Part shown: piece by piece, positions 7,663-14,835 of the stretch
How positions within the stretch are numbered: position 1 is the stretch's first letter
Layout: the number at the start of each line of letters is the position of its first letter
Source of the DNA: DAHVFK01 sp035310985
Lineage (GTDB): Bacteria > Pseudomonadota > Gammaproteobacteria > Burkholderiales > SG8-39
Length of the DNA: 21,110 nucleotides
Reading direction: 5' to 3'
Assembly: GCA_035310985.1 (NCBI GenBank)
Contig: DATGDH010000030.1
Coordinates: forward strand, 1-21,110
Notes under the pieces: model-generated
What the model was told of the DNA's origin: nothing
What the model saw: only the letters and a program-made list of their open reading frames with translations
Database searches by the model: none
Position numbers and translations under genes: made by a program

Positions 7663-7854
7663 GTGGACGCGGAGTTCAGCTCGCTCGAAGCCAAGGTGTC
7701 GCAGTGCGTCGCGCTATGCGAGCGGCTGCGCGCCGAGAACATGCAGCTGCGCCAGCAGCTTGCCGCGGCGCAGAGCGACGCGAAGCGCCTGAACGAAAAG
7801 ATCGACGGAGCCAAGCACAAGCTGGAAAACTTGCTGTCGCGGCTGCCCGGGTGA
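7663..7854 (+). CDS. Small coiled-coil protein, TIGR02449 / ZapB-like, upstream of zapA
   Basis: 63-aa, almost entirely helical protein with heptad-like leucines (SLEAKVSQCVALCERLRAENMQLRQ...) and no membrane segment. It matches the short TIGR02449-type proteins commonly encoded just before zapA in beta- and gammaproteobacteria, and resembles ZapB in style. It probably assists the Z-ring through ZapA, but that role is inferred from neighbourhood. The start is uncertain: GTG 7663 gives VDAEFSSLEAK and is preferred, because family members begin close to this point. An in-frame TTG at 7645 would add six residues. Neither has a clear Shine-Dalgarno sequence. It ends 6 bp before the GTG of zapA. 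Confidence 0.8.
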   Translation: MDAEFSSLEAKVSQCVALCERLRAENMQLRQQLAAAQSDAKRLNEKIDGAKHKLENLLSRLPG

Positions 7855-7860
7855 TGAGGC

Positions 7861-8184
7861 GTGAGCGAGCGCATGGCGGACGGCGCTAAGACCATCGACG
7901 TGACCTTGCTCGGGCGCAGCTACCGCGTCGCCTGCGAGGACAGCGAGCGCGAGGCGCTCCTGCAGGCGGTCGCGTACCTGGACGGCAAGATGAACGAGAT
8001 CAAGGCGGCCGGAAAAGTCTCCGGCAGCGAGCGCGTCGCGGTCATGGCCGCGCTGAACATCGCGCACGAGCTGCTCTCGACGAAGCTGGGCGGCGGCTTT
8101 GACATCGGGATGGCCAAGCGTAGAATCGCAGCGATCGAGGCGCAGCTGGATTCTGCGCTCGCCGGGCAGGAAAAGCTGTTCTAG
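7861..8184 (+). CDS. zapA: Cell division protein ZapA
   Basis: 107-aa cytoplasmic protein that cross-links FtsZ protofilaments at midcell. The N-terminal globular part contains TIDVTLLGRSYRVACEDSEREALLQAVAYLD, the conserved ZapA head. A C-terminal coiled coil follows (about residues 60-100, ending AGQEKLF). Length is typical of the family (~100-110 aa). The start may be GTG 7861 (MSERMADG) or ATG 7873 (MADG); a GAGG at 7855-7858 sits too close to the first and far from the second, so the choice is open. It lies between the coiled-coil gene and 6S RNA, a classical arrangement. Confidence 0.92.
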   Translation: MSERMADGAKTIDVTLLGRSYRVACEDSEREALLQAVAYLDGKMNEIKAAGKVSGSERVAVMAALNIAHELLSTKLGGGFDIGMAKRRIAAIEAQLDSALAGQEKLF

Positions 8185-8190
8185 TTCCAC

Positions 8191-8373
8191 GCCCCCTGCG
8201 GTGTACGACCGGGCCCATATTTTCCGAACCGATAGCTTCCAAAGGTTGCGGCGCCTAGTGTCACTGTTGTGATCGTCCCACGCTTGCGTGCCGGACGAAC
8301 CTGATGTGGCCGGTAAGCGACCACCCTGTATAGCAGGGTTCGGGAGCCGGGCCCACCGGCACAGGCGGGGGGC
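8191..8373 (+). ncRNA. ssrS: 6S RNA
   Basis: No protein fits this gap, and the sequence forms one long rod-like hairpin as 6S RNA does. The ends GCCCCCTGCGGTG (8191-8203) and CACCGGCACAGGCGGGGGGC (8354-8373) pair to close it, and GGGCCC repeats at 8211 and 8349 can pair inside that stem. Internal hairpins include GTCC-ACGC-TT-GCGT-GGAC near 8276-8297 and CCCTG/CAGGG around 8322-8336. Length (183 nt) and the position directly after zapA agree with ssrS. 6S RNA mimics an open promoter and sequesters sigma-70 RNA polymerase in stationary phase. Ends are estimated from the stem. Confidence 0.87.
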
Positions 8374-8413
8374 ACCATCCTTTGTCCGAATTGAAAGGGC
8401 GTAGCGAGCCGTC

Positions 8414-8868
<455 letters not shown>

Positions 8869-8872
<4 letters not shown>

Positions 8873-9942
8873 GCGTGCTCGCAAACGACACGCTGCTGCG
8901 CGCGCTGGCGCGCGAGCCGACCGAGCACACGCCGGTCTGGCTGATGCGCCAGGCCGGCCGCTACCTGCCGGAGTACGCCGCGACGCGTGCGCGGGCCGGC
9001 AGCTTCCTCGCGCTCGCCAAGAACCCGGCGCTCGCCACCGAGGTGACCCTGCAGCCCCTCGAGCGCTTTCCGCTCGACGCGGCGATCCTGTTCTCCGATA
9101 TCCTCACCGTGCCCGACGCCATGGGCCTCGGCTTGCACTTCGCCGAGGGCGAGGGCCCGCGCCTGGCGCGGCCTCTGCGCGACGAGACCGCGATTGCAGC
9201 GCTCTCTGCCCCCGATCCGAGCGACAAGCTGCGTTACGTGCTCGACGCGGTGCGCGAGATCCGCAAGGCGCTCGCCGGACGCGTACCGCTCATCGGCTTC
9301 GCAGGCAGCCCCTACACTCTCGCGTGCTACATGGTCGAGGGCGCGGGCAGCGAGGGCTTTCCAGCGCTCAAGCGGCTCCTTTACGCGCGCCCGGAGCTGC
9401 TGCACCGCATCCTCGAGGTGAACGCGCGCGCCGTCACCGAATATCTGAATGCGCAGATCGAAGCGGGCGCGCAAGCCGTGATGATCTTCGACACCTGGGG
9501 CGGCAATCTCACCCATCACGGCTACGAAGAGTTCTCGCTCGGCTATGCGCGCTGGGTACTCGCCGGCCTGAAGAAGGAAGCCGATGGGCGGCGCGTACCC
9601 TCGATCCTCTTCACCAAGGGGGGCGGTCAGTGGCTCGAGGCGATCGCCGCGAGCGGCTGCGACGCGGTGGGGCTGGACTGGACCGTCGATGCGCGCCGCG
9701 CGCGCGAGCGCGTGGGCGGGCGCGTGGCGTTGCAAGGCAACCTCGATCCGGGCGCGCTGTTCGCGCCCCCGGAAGCGGTGCGCGCGCAGGCACGCCGCGT
9801 ACTCGACGCCTTCGGACCCGCCCCTGGCCACGTGTTCAACCTCGGCCACGGGATATCGCAGCACACGCCGGTCGAGTCGGTCGAAGCGCTCGTAGATGAA
9901 GTGCTCACTTACAGCCGGGCCCAGCGCATTCGGAAGGGATGA
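8869..9942 (+). CDS. hemE: Uroporphyrinogen decarboxylase
   Basis: 357-aa cytosolic enzyme that decarboxylates the four acetate side chains of uroporphyrinogen III to give coproporphyrinogen III in heme synthesis. It carries the family signatures TPVWLMRQAGRYLPEY (21-36, with Arg27 and Arg31 at the active site), LFSDIL with catalytic Asp77, AGSPYTLACYMVEG, FDTWGG, and the C-terminal FNLGHGI with His327. Full length for the family (~354 aa). The start is GTG 8869 overlapping the EVE stop as GTGA; another in-frame GTG two codons later (8875) is equally possible. No Shine-Dalgarno sequence is evident, which fits coupling. Confidence 0.96.
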
Positions 9943-9954
9943 AGAAGTGTTGAC

Positions 9955-9963
9955 TTATGCACA
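9955..9963 (+). promoter_or_regulatory. DnaA box (TTATGCACA)
   Basis: Exact match to the TTWTNCACA consensus, 13 bp after the hemE stop, in the loop and right arm of the small dyad at 9943-9970. Confidence 0.5.
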
Positions 9964-10117
9964 AACTTCTGGTCTCCCTCTGGAAAACATGCCTTTCCCT
10001 CGCCCTCGGGCATATGTCTTGCAACTACCTGATCTATAAAATATTTTTCGAGCTCTGCGCAGACCACCTCCGCGCGGCTCGTTAAGCGCGCCGCAGAGTT
10101 ACGTCCGCGTGACCGTG

Positions 10118-10126
10118 TTACCCACA
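10118..10126 (+). promoter_or_regulatory. Near-consensus DnaA box (TTACCCACA)
   Basis: One mismatch (C for T at position 4) to the DnaA consensus, same orientation as and 12 bp before the perfect box at 10130. Alone it would be negligible; its closeness to a perfect box gives it some weight. Confidence 0.35.
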
Positions 10127-10129
10127 TCT

Positions 10130-10138
10130 TTATCCACA
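10130..10138 (+). promoter_or_regulatory. DnaA box (TTATCCACA)
   Basis: Perfect match to the strongest DnaA-binding nonamer, 138 bp before the priA start codon and in the same orientation as the other two boxes. I found no other copy of this nonamer in the window. Confidence 0.6.
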
Positions 10139-10213
10139 GCGGGCTCTGGCCCGAGAATTTTGTCTTTCCGGCGCAATGCTTACGCCCAAGATCTCGACAA
10201 CGAGATTCAACTA

Positions 10214-10241
10214 CGCTTTGTAACGACCGGTCCGCAAAGCG
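10214..10241. repeat. Dyad upstream of priA
   Basis: CGCTTTG (10214-10220) and CAAAGCG (10235-10241) are a perfect 7-bp inverted repeat. The palindrome GACCGGTC (10225-10232) lies nearly concentric inside it. A short TTTT run follows at 10244-10247. It lies 34 bp before priA and could be an operator or a weak terminator for hemE transcription. Confidence 0.4.
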
Positions 10242-10275
10242 ACTTTTGGCGCGCCGCACGATCTCTCCAGCGGTC

Positions 10276-12447
10276 ATGAGAATCCTGCGCGTCGCGTTGG
10301 ACGTGCCGCTCGCGCGCCTGTTCGATTACGCGCTACCGGAGGGCCTCGCTGCGGAGGTCGGCGACCGGGTGGCGGTGCCCTTTGGCGCGCGCCCGCGCAT
10401 CGGCGTGGTGCTCGAGCGCGCGCAGGCGACTGAGGTCCCGGCGGGGAAACTGAAACCCATCGCTACGGTGCGCGACGACGCGCCACGCCTGTCGGCCGAC
10501 TGGCTCGAGCTGATGCGCTTTCTCGCCGGCTATTACCAGCGGCCTCTCGGGGAAACGGTGCTCTCGTCGCTGCCGCCGCGGCTGCGTTCGATGAAGGCGC
10601 TGCCGCGCGATCCTGCGCCTTGCTACCGGCTGACGCATGCGGCGCCGCCGCCTGGCGAGTTGCGCCCCGGACGCAAGCGCACGCTCATCGAGGCGCTGCA
10701 AGCCGGGCCGCACCCGGCCGACGCGTTGCTCGACGCGCTCGGCGGCAAGCGCGCGGCATCGCGCGCGGCACTGCGCGAGATGCTGCGCGCGCGCTGGCTC
10801 GACGCCTGCGCGCCGGTCTCCGGCACGCGCTTCGTGGTCGGCCACGAGCTGAATCCCGCGCAACAGGCGGCCTGCACACGCATCGAGACCGCCGCCGGGG
10901 AGTTTCGCCCGTTCCTGCTGCACGGCGTCACCGGCAGCGGCAAGACCGAGATCTATCTGCATCTCGTCGCCAGCGTGATCGCGCGCGGCCTGCAGGCGCT
11001 CGTGCTGGTGCCGGAGATCGGCCTCACGCCGCAGCTCGAGGCGCGCTTCCGGCACGCCTTTCCCGAAACGCCCGTCGCGGTGCTGCACAGCGCGCTCGAG
11101 GACAGCGCCCGCACCGCCGCCTGGCTCGCCGCCGCGCGCGGCGAGGCGCAGATCGTGCTCGGTACGCGCCTCGCCGTGCTCGCGCCGATCGCGCGCCTGG
11201 GGCTGGTGGTGGTCGACGAAGAGCACGACACCTCGTTCAAGCAGCAGGAGGGCCTGCGCTACTCCGGCCGCGATGCCGCCGTGGTGCGCGCCAAGCTCGC
11301 CGGCTGCCCCGTGGTGCTCGGCACGGCGACGCCTTCGCTCGAGACCTGGTTCAACTGCCGCGCCGGGCGCTACGAGCTCGTCGAGCTGAAGGAGCGCGCC
11401 TCGCCTGGCGCGCTCATGCCTTCGGTGCGCATCGTGGACCTGCGCAGCGAAGCGCCCGAGCAGGGCCTTGCGCCGAGCCTCGCCGCGGCGATCGCGGCGC
11501 GCCTGGCGCGCGGCGAGCAAAGCCTGGTGTTCATCAACCGCCGGGGCTACGCGCCGGTGCTCGCCTGCGAGGCCTGCGGCTGGGCGGCGGGCTGCGCGCG
11601 CTGCAGCGCGCGCCTGGTGCTGCACAGCGCCGACCGCCGCCTGCATTGCCACCACTGCGGCGCAGAAGAGCCGATTCCGCGCGCCTGTCCGACCTGCGGC
11701 AACCCCGACCTGCGCGCCGTGGGACGCGGCACGCAGCGCGTCGAGGAGACCCTCGCGGCCCGTTTTCCCGGGGCGCGCATCGTGCGCATCGACCGCGACA
11801 GCGCGCGGCGCCGCGGCGAGCTCGCGCTCGCCCTGGCGGGGGCGCGCAGCGGCGAAGCGGACATCCTGGTCGGCACGCAGCTGCTCGCCAAGGGGCACGA
11901 TTTCCCGCAGCTCACGCTGGTGGGCGTGCTCAATGCGGACAGCGCCCTCGTCTCGACCGACTACCGCGCCCCCGAGCGCCTGTTCGCCACGCTCGAACAG
12001 GTGGCCGGACGCGCAGGGCGGCGCGAGCGCCTGGGCGAGGTACTGGTCCAGACGCGCTACCCGCAGCACCCCCTGTTCGCGGCGCTCGCGCGCCACGATT
12101 ACGCGGGCTTCGCCGCCGTGCAGCTCGCCGAGCGCGAGGCGGCCGGCTTTCCGCCGTACGTGTCCGAGGCCGCGCTGCGCGCCGAGGCGCGCCGCCTTGA
12201 GACCGTCATGGCCTTCCTGCGCGAGGCGTCGCGCCGCGCCCCGGCGATCGAGGGCGTGCGCGTCTACGACCCGGTGCCGAACGTGATCACGCGCCGCGCG
12301 GACCTCGAGCGCGCGCGCCTGCTTGTCCAGTCGCGCTCGCGCGCCGCGCTGCAGGAGTTCCTGCGCGGCTGGTCGGAGACCCTGCGCGAGCTCGCCCCGC
12401 GCGAGCCGCGCTGGCACTTGGACGTCGATCCGATCGAGTTCGACTGA
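10276..12447 (+). CDS. priA: Primosomal protein N' (replication restart helicase PriA)
   Basis: 723-aa 3'-5' superfamily 2 helicase that recognises stalled forks and D-loops and reloads DnaB through PriB/DnaT-type partners. Domains in order: an N-terminal 3'-DNA-binding domain (VALDVPLARLFDYALPEGL), Walker A GSGKT near residues 219-223, the DEEH box at 314-317 followed by FKQQEGLRYSGRD, and helicase motifs including GTQLLAKGHDFP and VAGRAGR. Inserted in the second helicase lobe is an eight-cysteine zinc-binding module (Cys431, 434, 440, 443, 458, 461, 471, 474). Length matches E. coli PriA (732 aa). ATG 10276 aligns with the family N-terminus; the 30 bases upstream are in frame but not PriA-like. 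Confidence 0.96.
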   Translation: MRILRVALDVPLARLFDYALPEGLAAEVGDRVAVPFGARPRIGVVLERAQATEVPAGKLKPIATVRDDAPRLSADWLELMRFLAGYYQRPLGETVLSSLPPRLRSMKALPRDPAPCYRLTHAAPPPGELRPGRKRTLIEALQAGPHPADALLDALGGKRAASRAALREMLRARWLDACAPVSGTRFVVGHELNPAQQAACTRIETAAGEFRPFLLHGVTGSGKTEIYLHLVASVIARGLQALVLVPEIGLTPQLEARFRHAFPETPVAVLHSALEDSARTAAWLAAARGEAQIVLGTRLAVLAPIARLGLVVVDEEHDTSFKQQEGLRYSGRDAAVVRAKLAGCPVVLGTATPSLETWFNCRAGRYELVELKERASPGALMPSVRIVDLRSEAPEQGLAPSLAAAIAARLARGEQSLVFINRRGYAPVLACEACGWAAGCARCSARLVLHSADRRLHCHHCGAEEPIPRACPTCGNPDLRAVGRGTQRVEETLAARFPGARIVRIDRDSARRRGELALALAGARSGEADILVGTQLLAKGHDFPQLTLVGVLNADSALVSTDYRAPERLFATLEQVAGRAGRRERLGEVLVQTRYPQHPLFAALARHDYAGFAAVQLAEREAAGFPPYVSEAALRAEARRLETVMAFLREASRRAPAIEGVRVYDPVPNVITRRADLERARLLVQSRSRAALQEFLRGWSETLRELAPREPRWHLDVDPIEFD

Positions 12448-12456
12448 GTCGAAAGG

Positions 12457-12462
12457 TATAAT
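12457..12462 (+). promoter_or_regulatory. TATAAT -10 element before argS
   Basis: A perfect TATAAT lies 10 bp after the priA stop codon and 15 bp before the argS ATG. The -35 region falls in priA coding sequence and has no good hexamer. If used, transcription would begin only about 8-10 bases before the ATG, consistent with the absence of a Shine-Dalgarno sequence near the start. Confidence 0.45.
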
Positions 12463-12477
12463 TCGCGCCTTTTCTCC

Positions 12478-14220
12478 ATGGCAGTTGATCCCAAGACAGA
12501 GGTCGAAGCTGCATTGCGCAAGGCGCTGACAGAGGTCGCGCCGGAGCAAGCGCGGTTCCCGATCGCGTTCGAGCGTCCGAAGCAATCGGAGCACGGCGAT
12601 TTCGCTTGCACGATCGCGCTCCAGCTCGCCAAGCCGCTCCGGAGAAACCCTCGCGAAATCGCGCAAAAGCTGTCAGAGCGAACTGTCGCTCTGACTCCGT
12701 CGATCACGGAGTTGATCGACCCGCCGCAAGTTGCCGGACCGGGTTTCATCAACTTTCGACTGAAAGCAGGCGCAAAACAGGCCGTCATAAGCCGCGTGCT
12801 TCGCGAAGGCGCAGAATTCGGGAGCCTGCGTGCCGCCGCGCGGCAAAGTGTGCACATCGAATTCGTGTCGGCCAATCCGACCGGGCCGCTGCACGTCGGA
12901 CACGGCCGCGGCGCCGCGTACGGCGCGAGCCTCGCCGCCCTGCTCGAGTTCGCCGGTCACGACGTGACGCGCGAGTTCTACATAAACGACGCCGGCCGGC
13001 AAATGGACATCCTCGCGCTGTCGGTGTGGCTGCGCTACCTGCAGGCGCACGGCAGCGTGGTGCCCTTCCCCGAGGACGGCTACCGCGGCGATTACGTGCT
13101 GCGCATCGCGGCGCGCCTGAACGACGCGCACGTCACGCGCTTCGTGCGCGACGCGGCGGCGCTGCCGCAGCCCGCGGCCGGCGCCGACCCGGACGCGGCG
13201 CTCGACGCGCTGATCGCGGCGGCCAAGCGCCTGCTGGGCGAAGACTGGCGGCTCGTGCACCGCTTCGCGCTCGAGGACATGCTCGCCGACCAGAGGGACG
13301 ACCTGGCGCAGTTCCGCGTCGAGTTCGACCGCTGGTTCTCGGAGCAGTCGCTGTACGACGCGGGCGCGGTCGAGCGCACGGTCGCACGGCTGGCCGCGGC
13401 CGGGCATGCCTACGAGAAGGACGGCGCGCTGTGGTTCCGTTCGAGCGCGTTCGGCGACGAGAAGGACAGGGTGCTGCGGCGCGAGAACGGCCAGTTCACC
13501 TACTTTGCCTCGGACGTCGCCTACCACGCGGAAAAGCTCGGGCGCGGCTACGGGCAGCTGGTCGACGTGTGGGGCGCGGACCACCACGGCTACATCCCGC
13601 GGGTGCGCGGCGCGCTGCAGGCCCTCGGCCTCGACGCCACGCGGCTCACGGTGACGCTGGTGCAGTTCGCGGTGCTGTACCGCGGGGGCGAGAAAGTGGC
13701 GATGGGCAAGCGCTCGGGCGACTTCGTCACGCTGCGCGAGCTGCGCGAGGAAGTCGGCAACGACGCGGCGCGCTTTTTCTACGTGATGCGCAAATCCGAC
13801 CAGCATCTCGACTTCGATCTCGACCTGGCAAAGAGCGAGTCGCAGGACAACCCGGTGTACTACGTGCAGTATGCGCACGCGCGCGTGTGCAGCGTGTTCG
13901 TACAATGGGGCGGCGATCCCGCGCGCCTGGCGGGCTGCGCGCTCGATCCGCTCGACAGCCCGCGCGAGCTCGCGCTCACGCAGCGTCTCGCCGAGTTCCC
14001 GGAGCTGGTGCAGGATGCGGCGCGCGAGCTCGCGCCGCACTCGATCGCGTTCTACCTGCGCGAGCTCGCGGGCGAGTTCCACAGCTACTATAATGCCGAG
14101 CGCATCCTCGTCGAGGATCCGGCACAGCGCGCCGCGCGCCTCGCGCTGTGCGCCGCGGTGCGCCAGGTGCTCGCGAACGGGCTCGCGCTCCTCGGCGTCG
14201 ATGCGCCGGAGAAAATGTGA
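12478..14220 (+). CDS. argS: Arginyl-tRNA synthetase
   Basis: 580-aa class I aminoacyl-tRNA synthetase that charges tRNA-Arg. Domains: N-terminal Add-1 domain (about 1-110, with the FERPKQSEHGDFACTIALQLAK signature), Rossmann catalytic core with SANPTGPLHVGHGR (HIGH motif His139-His142), a degenerate KMSKS region GEKVAMGKRSGDFVTL (Met409-Lys411), as usual for ArgS, and a C-terminal anticodon-binding DALR domain ending in LALLGVDAPEKM. Length is normal. The first ~120 codons have about one third A/T-ending codons by hand count, against under a tenth just after, an unusual step inside one gene. The stop overlaps the next start (TGATG), suggesting coupling to the SPOR gene. Confidence 0.96.
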   Translation: MAVDPKTEVEAALRKALTEVAPEQARFPIAFERPKQSEHGDFACTIALQLAKPLRRNPREIAQKLSERTVALTPSITELIDPPQVAGPGFINFRLKAGAKQAVISRVLREGAEFGSLRAAARQSVHIEFVSANPTGPLHVGHGRGAAYGASLAALLEFAGHDVTREFYINDAGRQMDILALSVWLRYLQAHGSVVPFPEDGYRGDYVLRIAARLNDAHVTRFVRDAAALPQPAAGADPDAALDALIAAAKRLLGEDWRLVHRFALEDMLADQRDDLAQFRVEFDRWFSEQSLYDAGAVERTVARLAAAGHAYEKDGALWFRSSAFGDEKDRVLRRENGQFTYFASDVAYHAEKLGRGYGQLVDVWGADHHGYIPRVRGALQALGLDATRLTVTLVQFAVLYRGGEKVAMGKRSGDFVTLRELREEVGNDAARFFYVMRKSDQHLDFDLDLAKSESQDNPVYYVQYAHARVCSVFVQWGGDPARLAGCALDPLDSPRELALTQRLAEFPELVQDAARELAPHSIAFYLRELAGEFHSYYNAERILVEDPAQRAARLALCAAVRQVLANGLALLGVDAPEKM

Positions 14221-14834
14221 TGGCCCATCCTCGTACGCAGCACTCGTCCCGCGACAAGGCAGGCGGCGGGTTCCTGCTCGGCGTGTTCATCGGCCTGGTA
14301 ATCGGGCTGGGGATCGCGATCGGCGTGGCGTTCTACATCAACAAGACGCCGCTGCCGTTCATCGCCAAGTCGCGCACGCCGGGCGACGATGCGGCCACGC
14401 AGGGCAAGCAGCCGGCGATCGCCGGAATGCCGCAGGGCGGCGAGGGCTCAGCGAGCGGCAGCGATAAGCCCAAGTTCGACTTCTACAAGATCCTGCCGGG
14501 AGCCGAGCAGCCGGTGACCGACAAGGAGCTCAAGGACCACGCGCGCGCAGGCAAGGGTCAACCCGCCGGCGGCAAGGACGTTTACTACATCCAGGTGGGC
14601 TCGTTCCAGAACCCCGCCGAGGCCGACAATCAGAAGGCGAAGCTCGCGATTCTCGGGGTCGAATCGAGCGTCGCCGCCACGTCGCTGCCCGACAAGGGCA
14701 CGTGGTACCGGGTGCGGGTCGGACCTTACACGAAGCTTGACGAAATCAACCGTGTACGACAGACGCTTGCGCAGAACGGATTCAACGCCAGCCTGGTCAA
14801 AATGAAGGATCCGACAACCACAAAGGCCAACTGA
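14220..14834 (+). CDS. SPOR domain protein (FtsN-like)
   Basis: 204-aa bitopic inner-membrane protein. A short cytoplasmic tail (1-16) precedes one transmembrane helix (about 17-40) with glycines every fourth residue (Gly17, 21, 25, 29), then a low-complexity periplasmic linker rich in Gly, Lys and Pro, and a C-terminal SPOR domain (about 120-198, DVYYIQVGSFQ...YRVRVGPYTK). SPOR domains bind denuded septal peptidoglycan, so a role at the division site like FtsN is likely, although FtsN itself cannot be asserted without the essential motif. ATG 14220 overlaps the argS stop as TGATG; dsbA starts one base after its stop. The argS-SPOR-dsbA order fits the usual betaproteobacterial layout. Confidence 0.9.
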   Translation: MAHPRTQHSSRDKAGGGFLLGVFIGLVIGLGIAIGVAFYINKTPLPFIAKSRTPGDDAATQGKQPAIAGMPQGGEGSASGSDKPKFDFYKILPGAEQPVTDKELKDHARAGKGQPAGGKDVYYIQVGSFQNPAEADNQKAKLAILGVESSVAATSLPDKGTWYRVRVGPYTKLDEINRVRQTLAQNGFNASLVKMKDPTTTKAN

Positions 14835-14835
14835 C

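Larger units (their letters stand above)
9943..10275 (+). other. hemE-priA intergenic region with DnaA boxes and dyads
   Basis: This 333-bp non-coding stretch is visibly richer in A and T than its surroundings. It holds two consensus DnaA boxes and one near-match (listed separately) and an AT-rich patch GATCTATAAAATATTTTTCG (10031-10050). Dyads occur at 9943-9970 (one bulged base), 10053-10098 (CTCTGCG/CGCAGAG), 10140-10153 (CGGGC/GCCCG), 10191-10206 (ATCTCG/CGAGAT) and 10214-10241 (CGCTTTG/CAAAGCG). It must contain the priA promoter unless priA is read from hemE. Regulation by DnaA, or a replication-origin-like role, is inferred. Confidence 0.6.

Noticed and set aside
7536..7895. 119-codon minus-strand open frame opposite the coiled-coil gene
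   Set aside because: Ser/Cys-rich shadow of the coiled-coil and zapA genes, no ribosome-binding site.
9943..9970. Terminator directly after hemE (AGAAGT/ACTTCT stem)
   Set aside because: AT-poor strength with a bulged base and no T-run after it; it coincides with a DnaA box instead.
10140..10170. Terminator after hemE (CGGGC-TCTG-GCCCG then TTTT)
   Set aside because: Only a 5-bp stem and an interrupted T-run nearly 200 bp after the stop codon; too weak to list as a terminator.
9909..10277. 122-codon minus-strand open frame across the hemE-priA gap
   Set aside because: It overlaps both genes at its ends, has no recognisable domain, and codons without the usual G/C-ending preference; the region looks regulatory.
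10333..12666. 777-codon minus-strand open frame opposite priA
   Set aside because: Shadow of priA; low-complexity Arg/Ala/Gly/His product with no recognisable family.
12673..14082. 469-codon minus-strand open frame opposite argS
   Set aside because: Antisense to argS with its HIGH motif and DALR domain; shadow composition.
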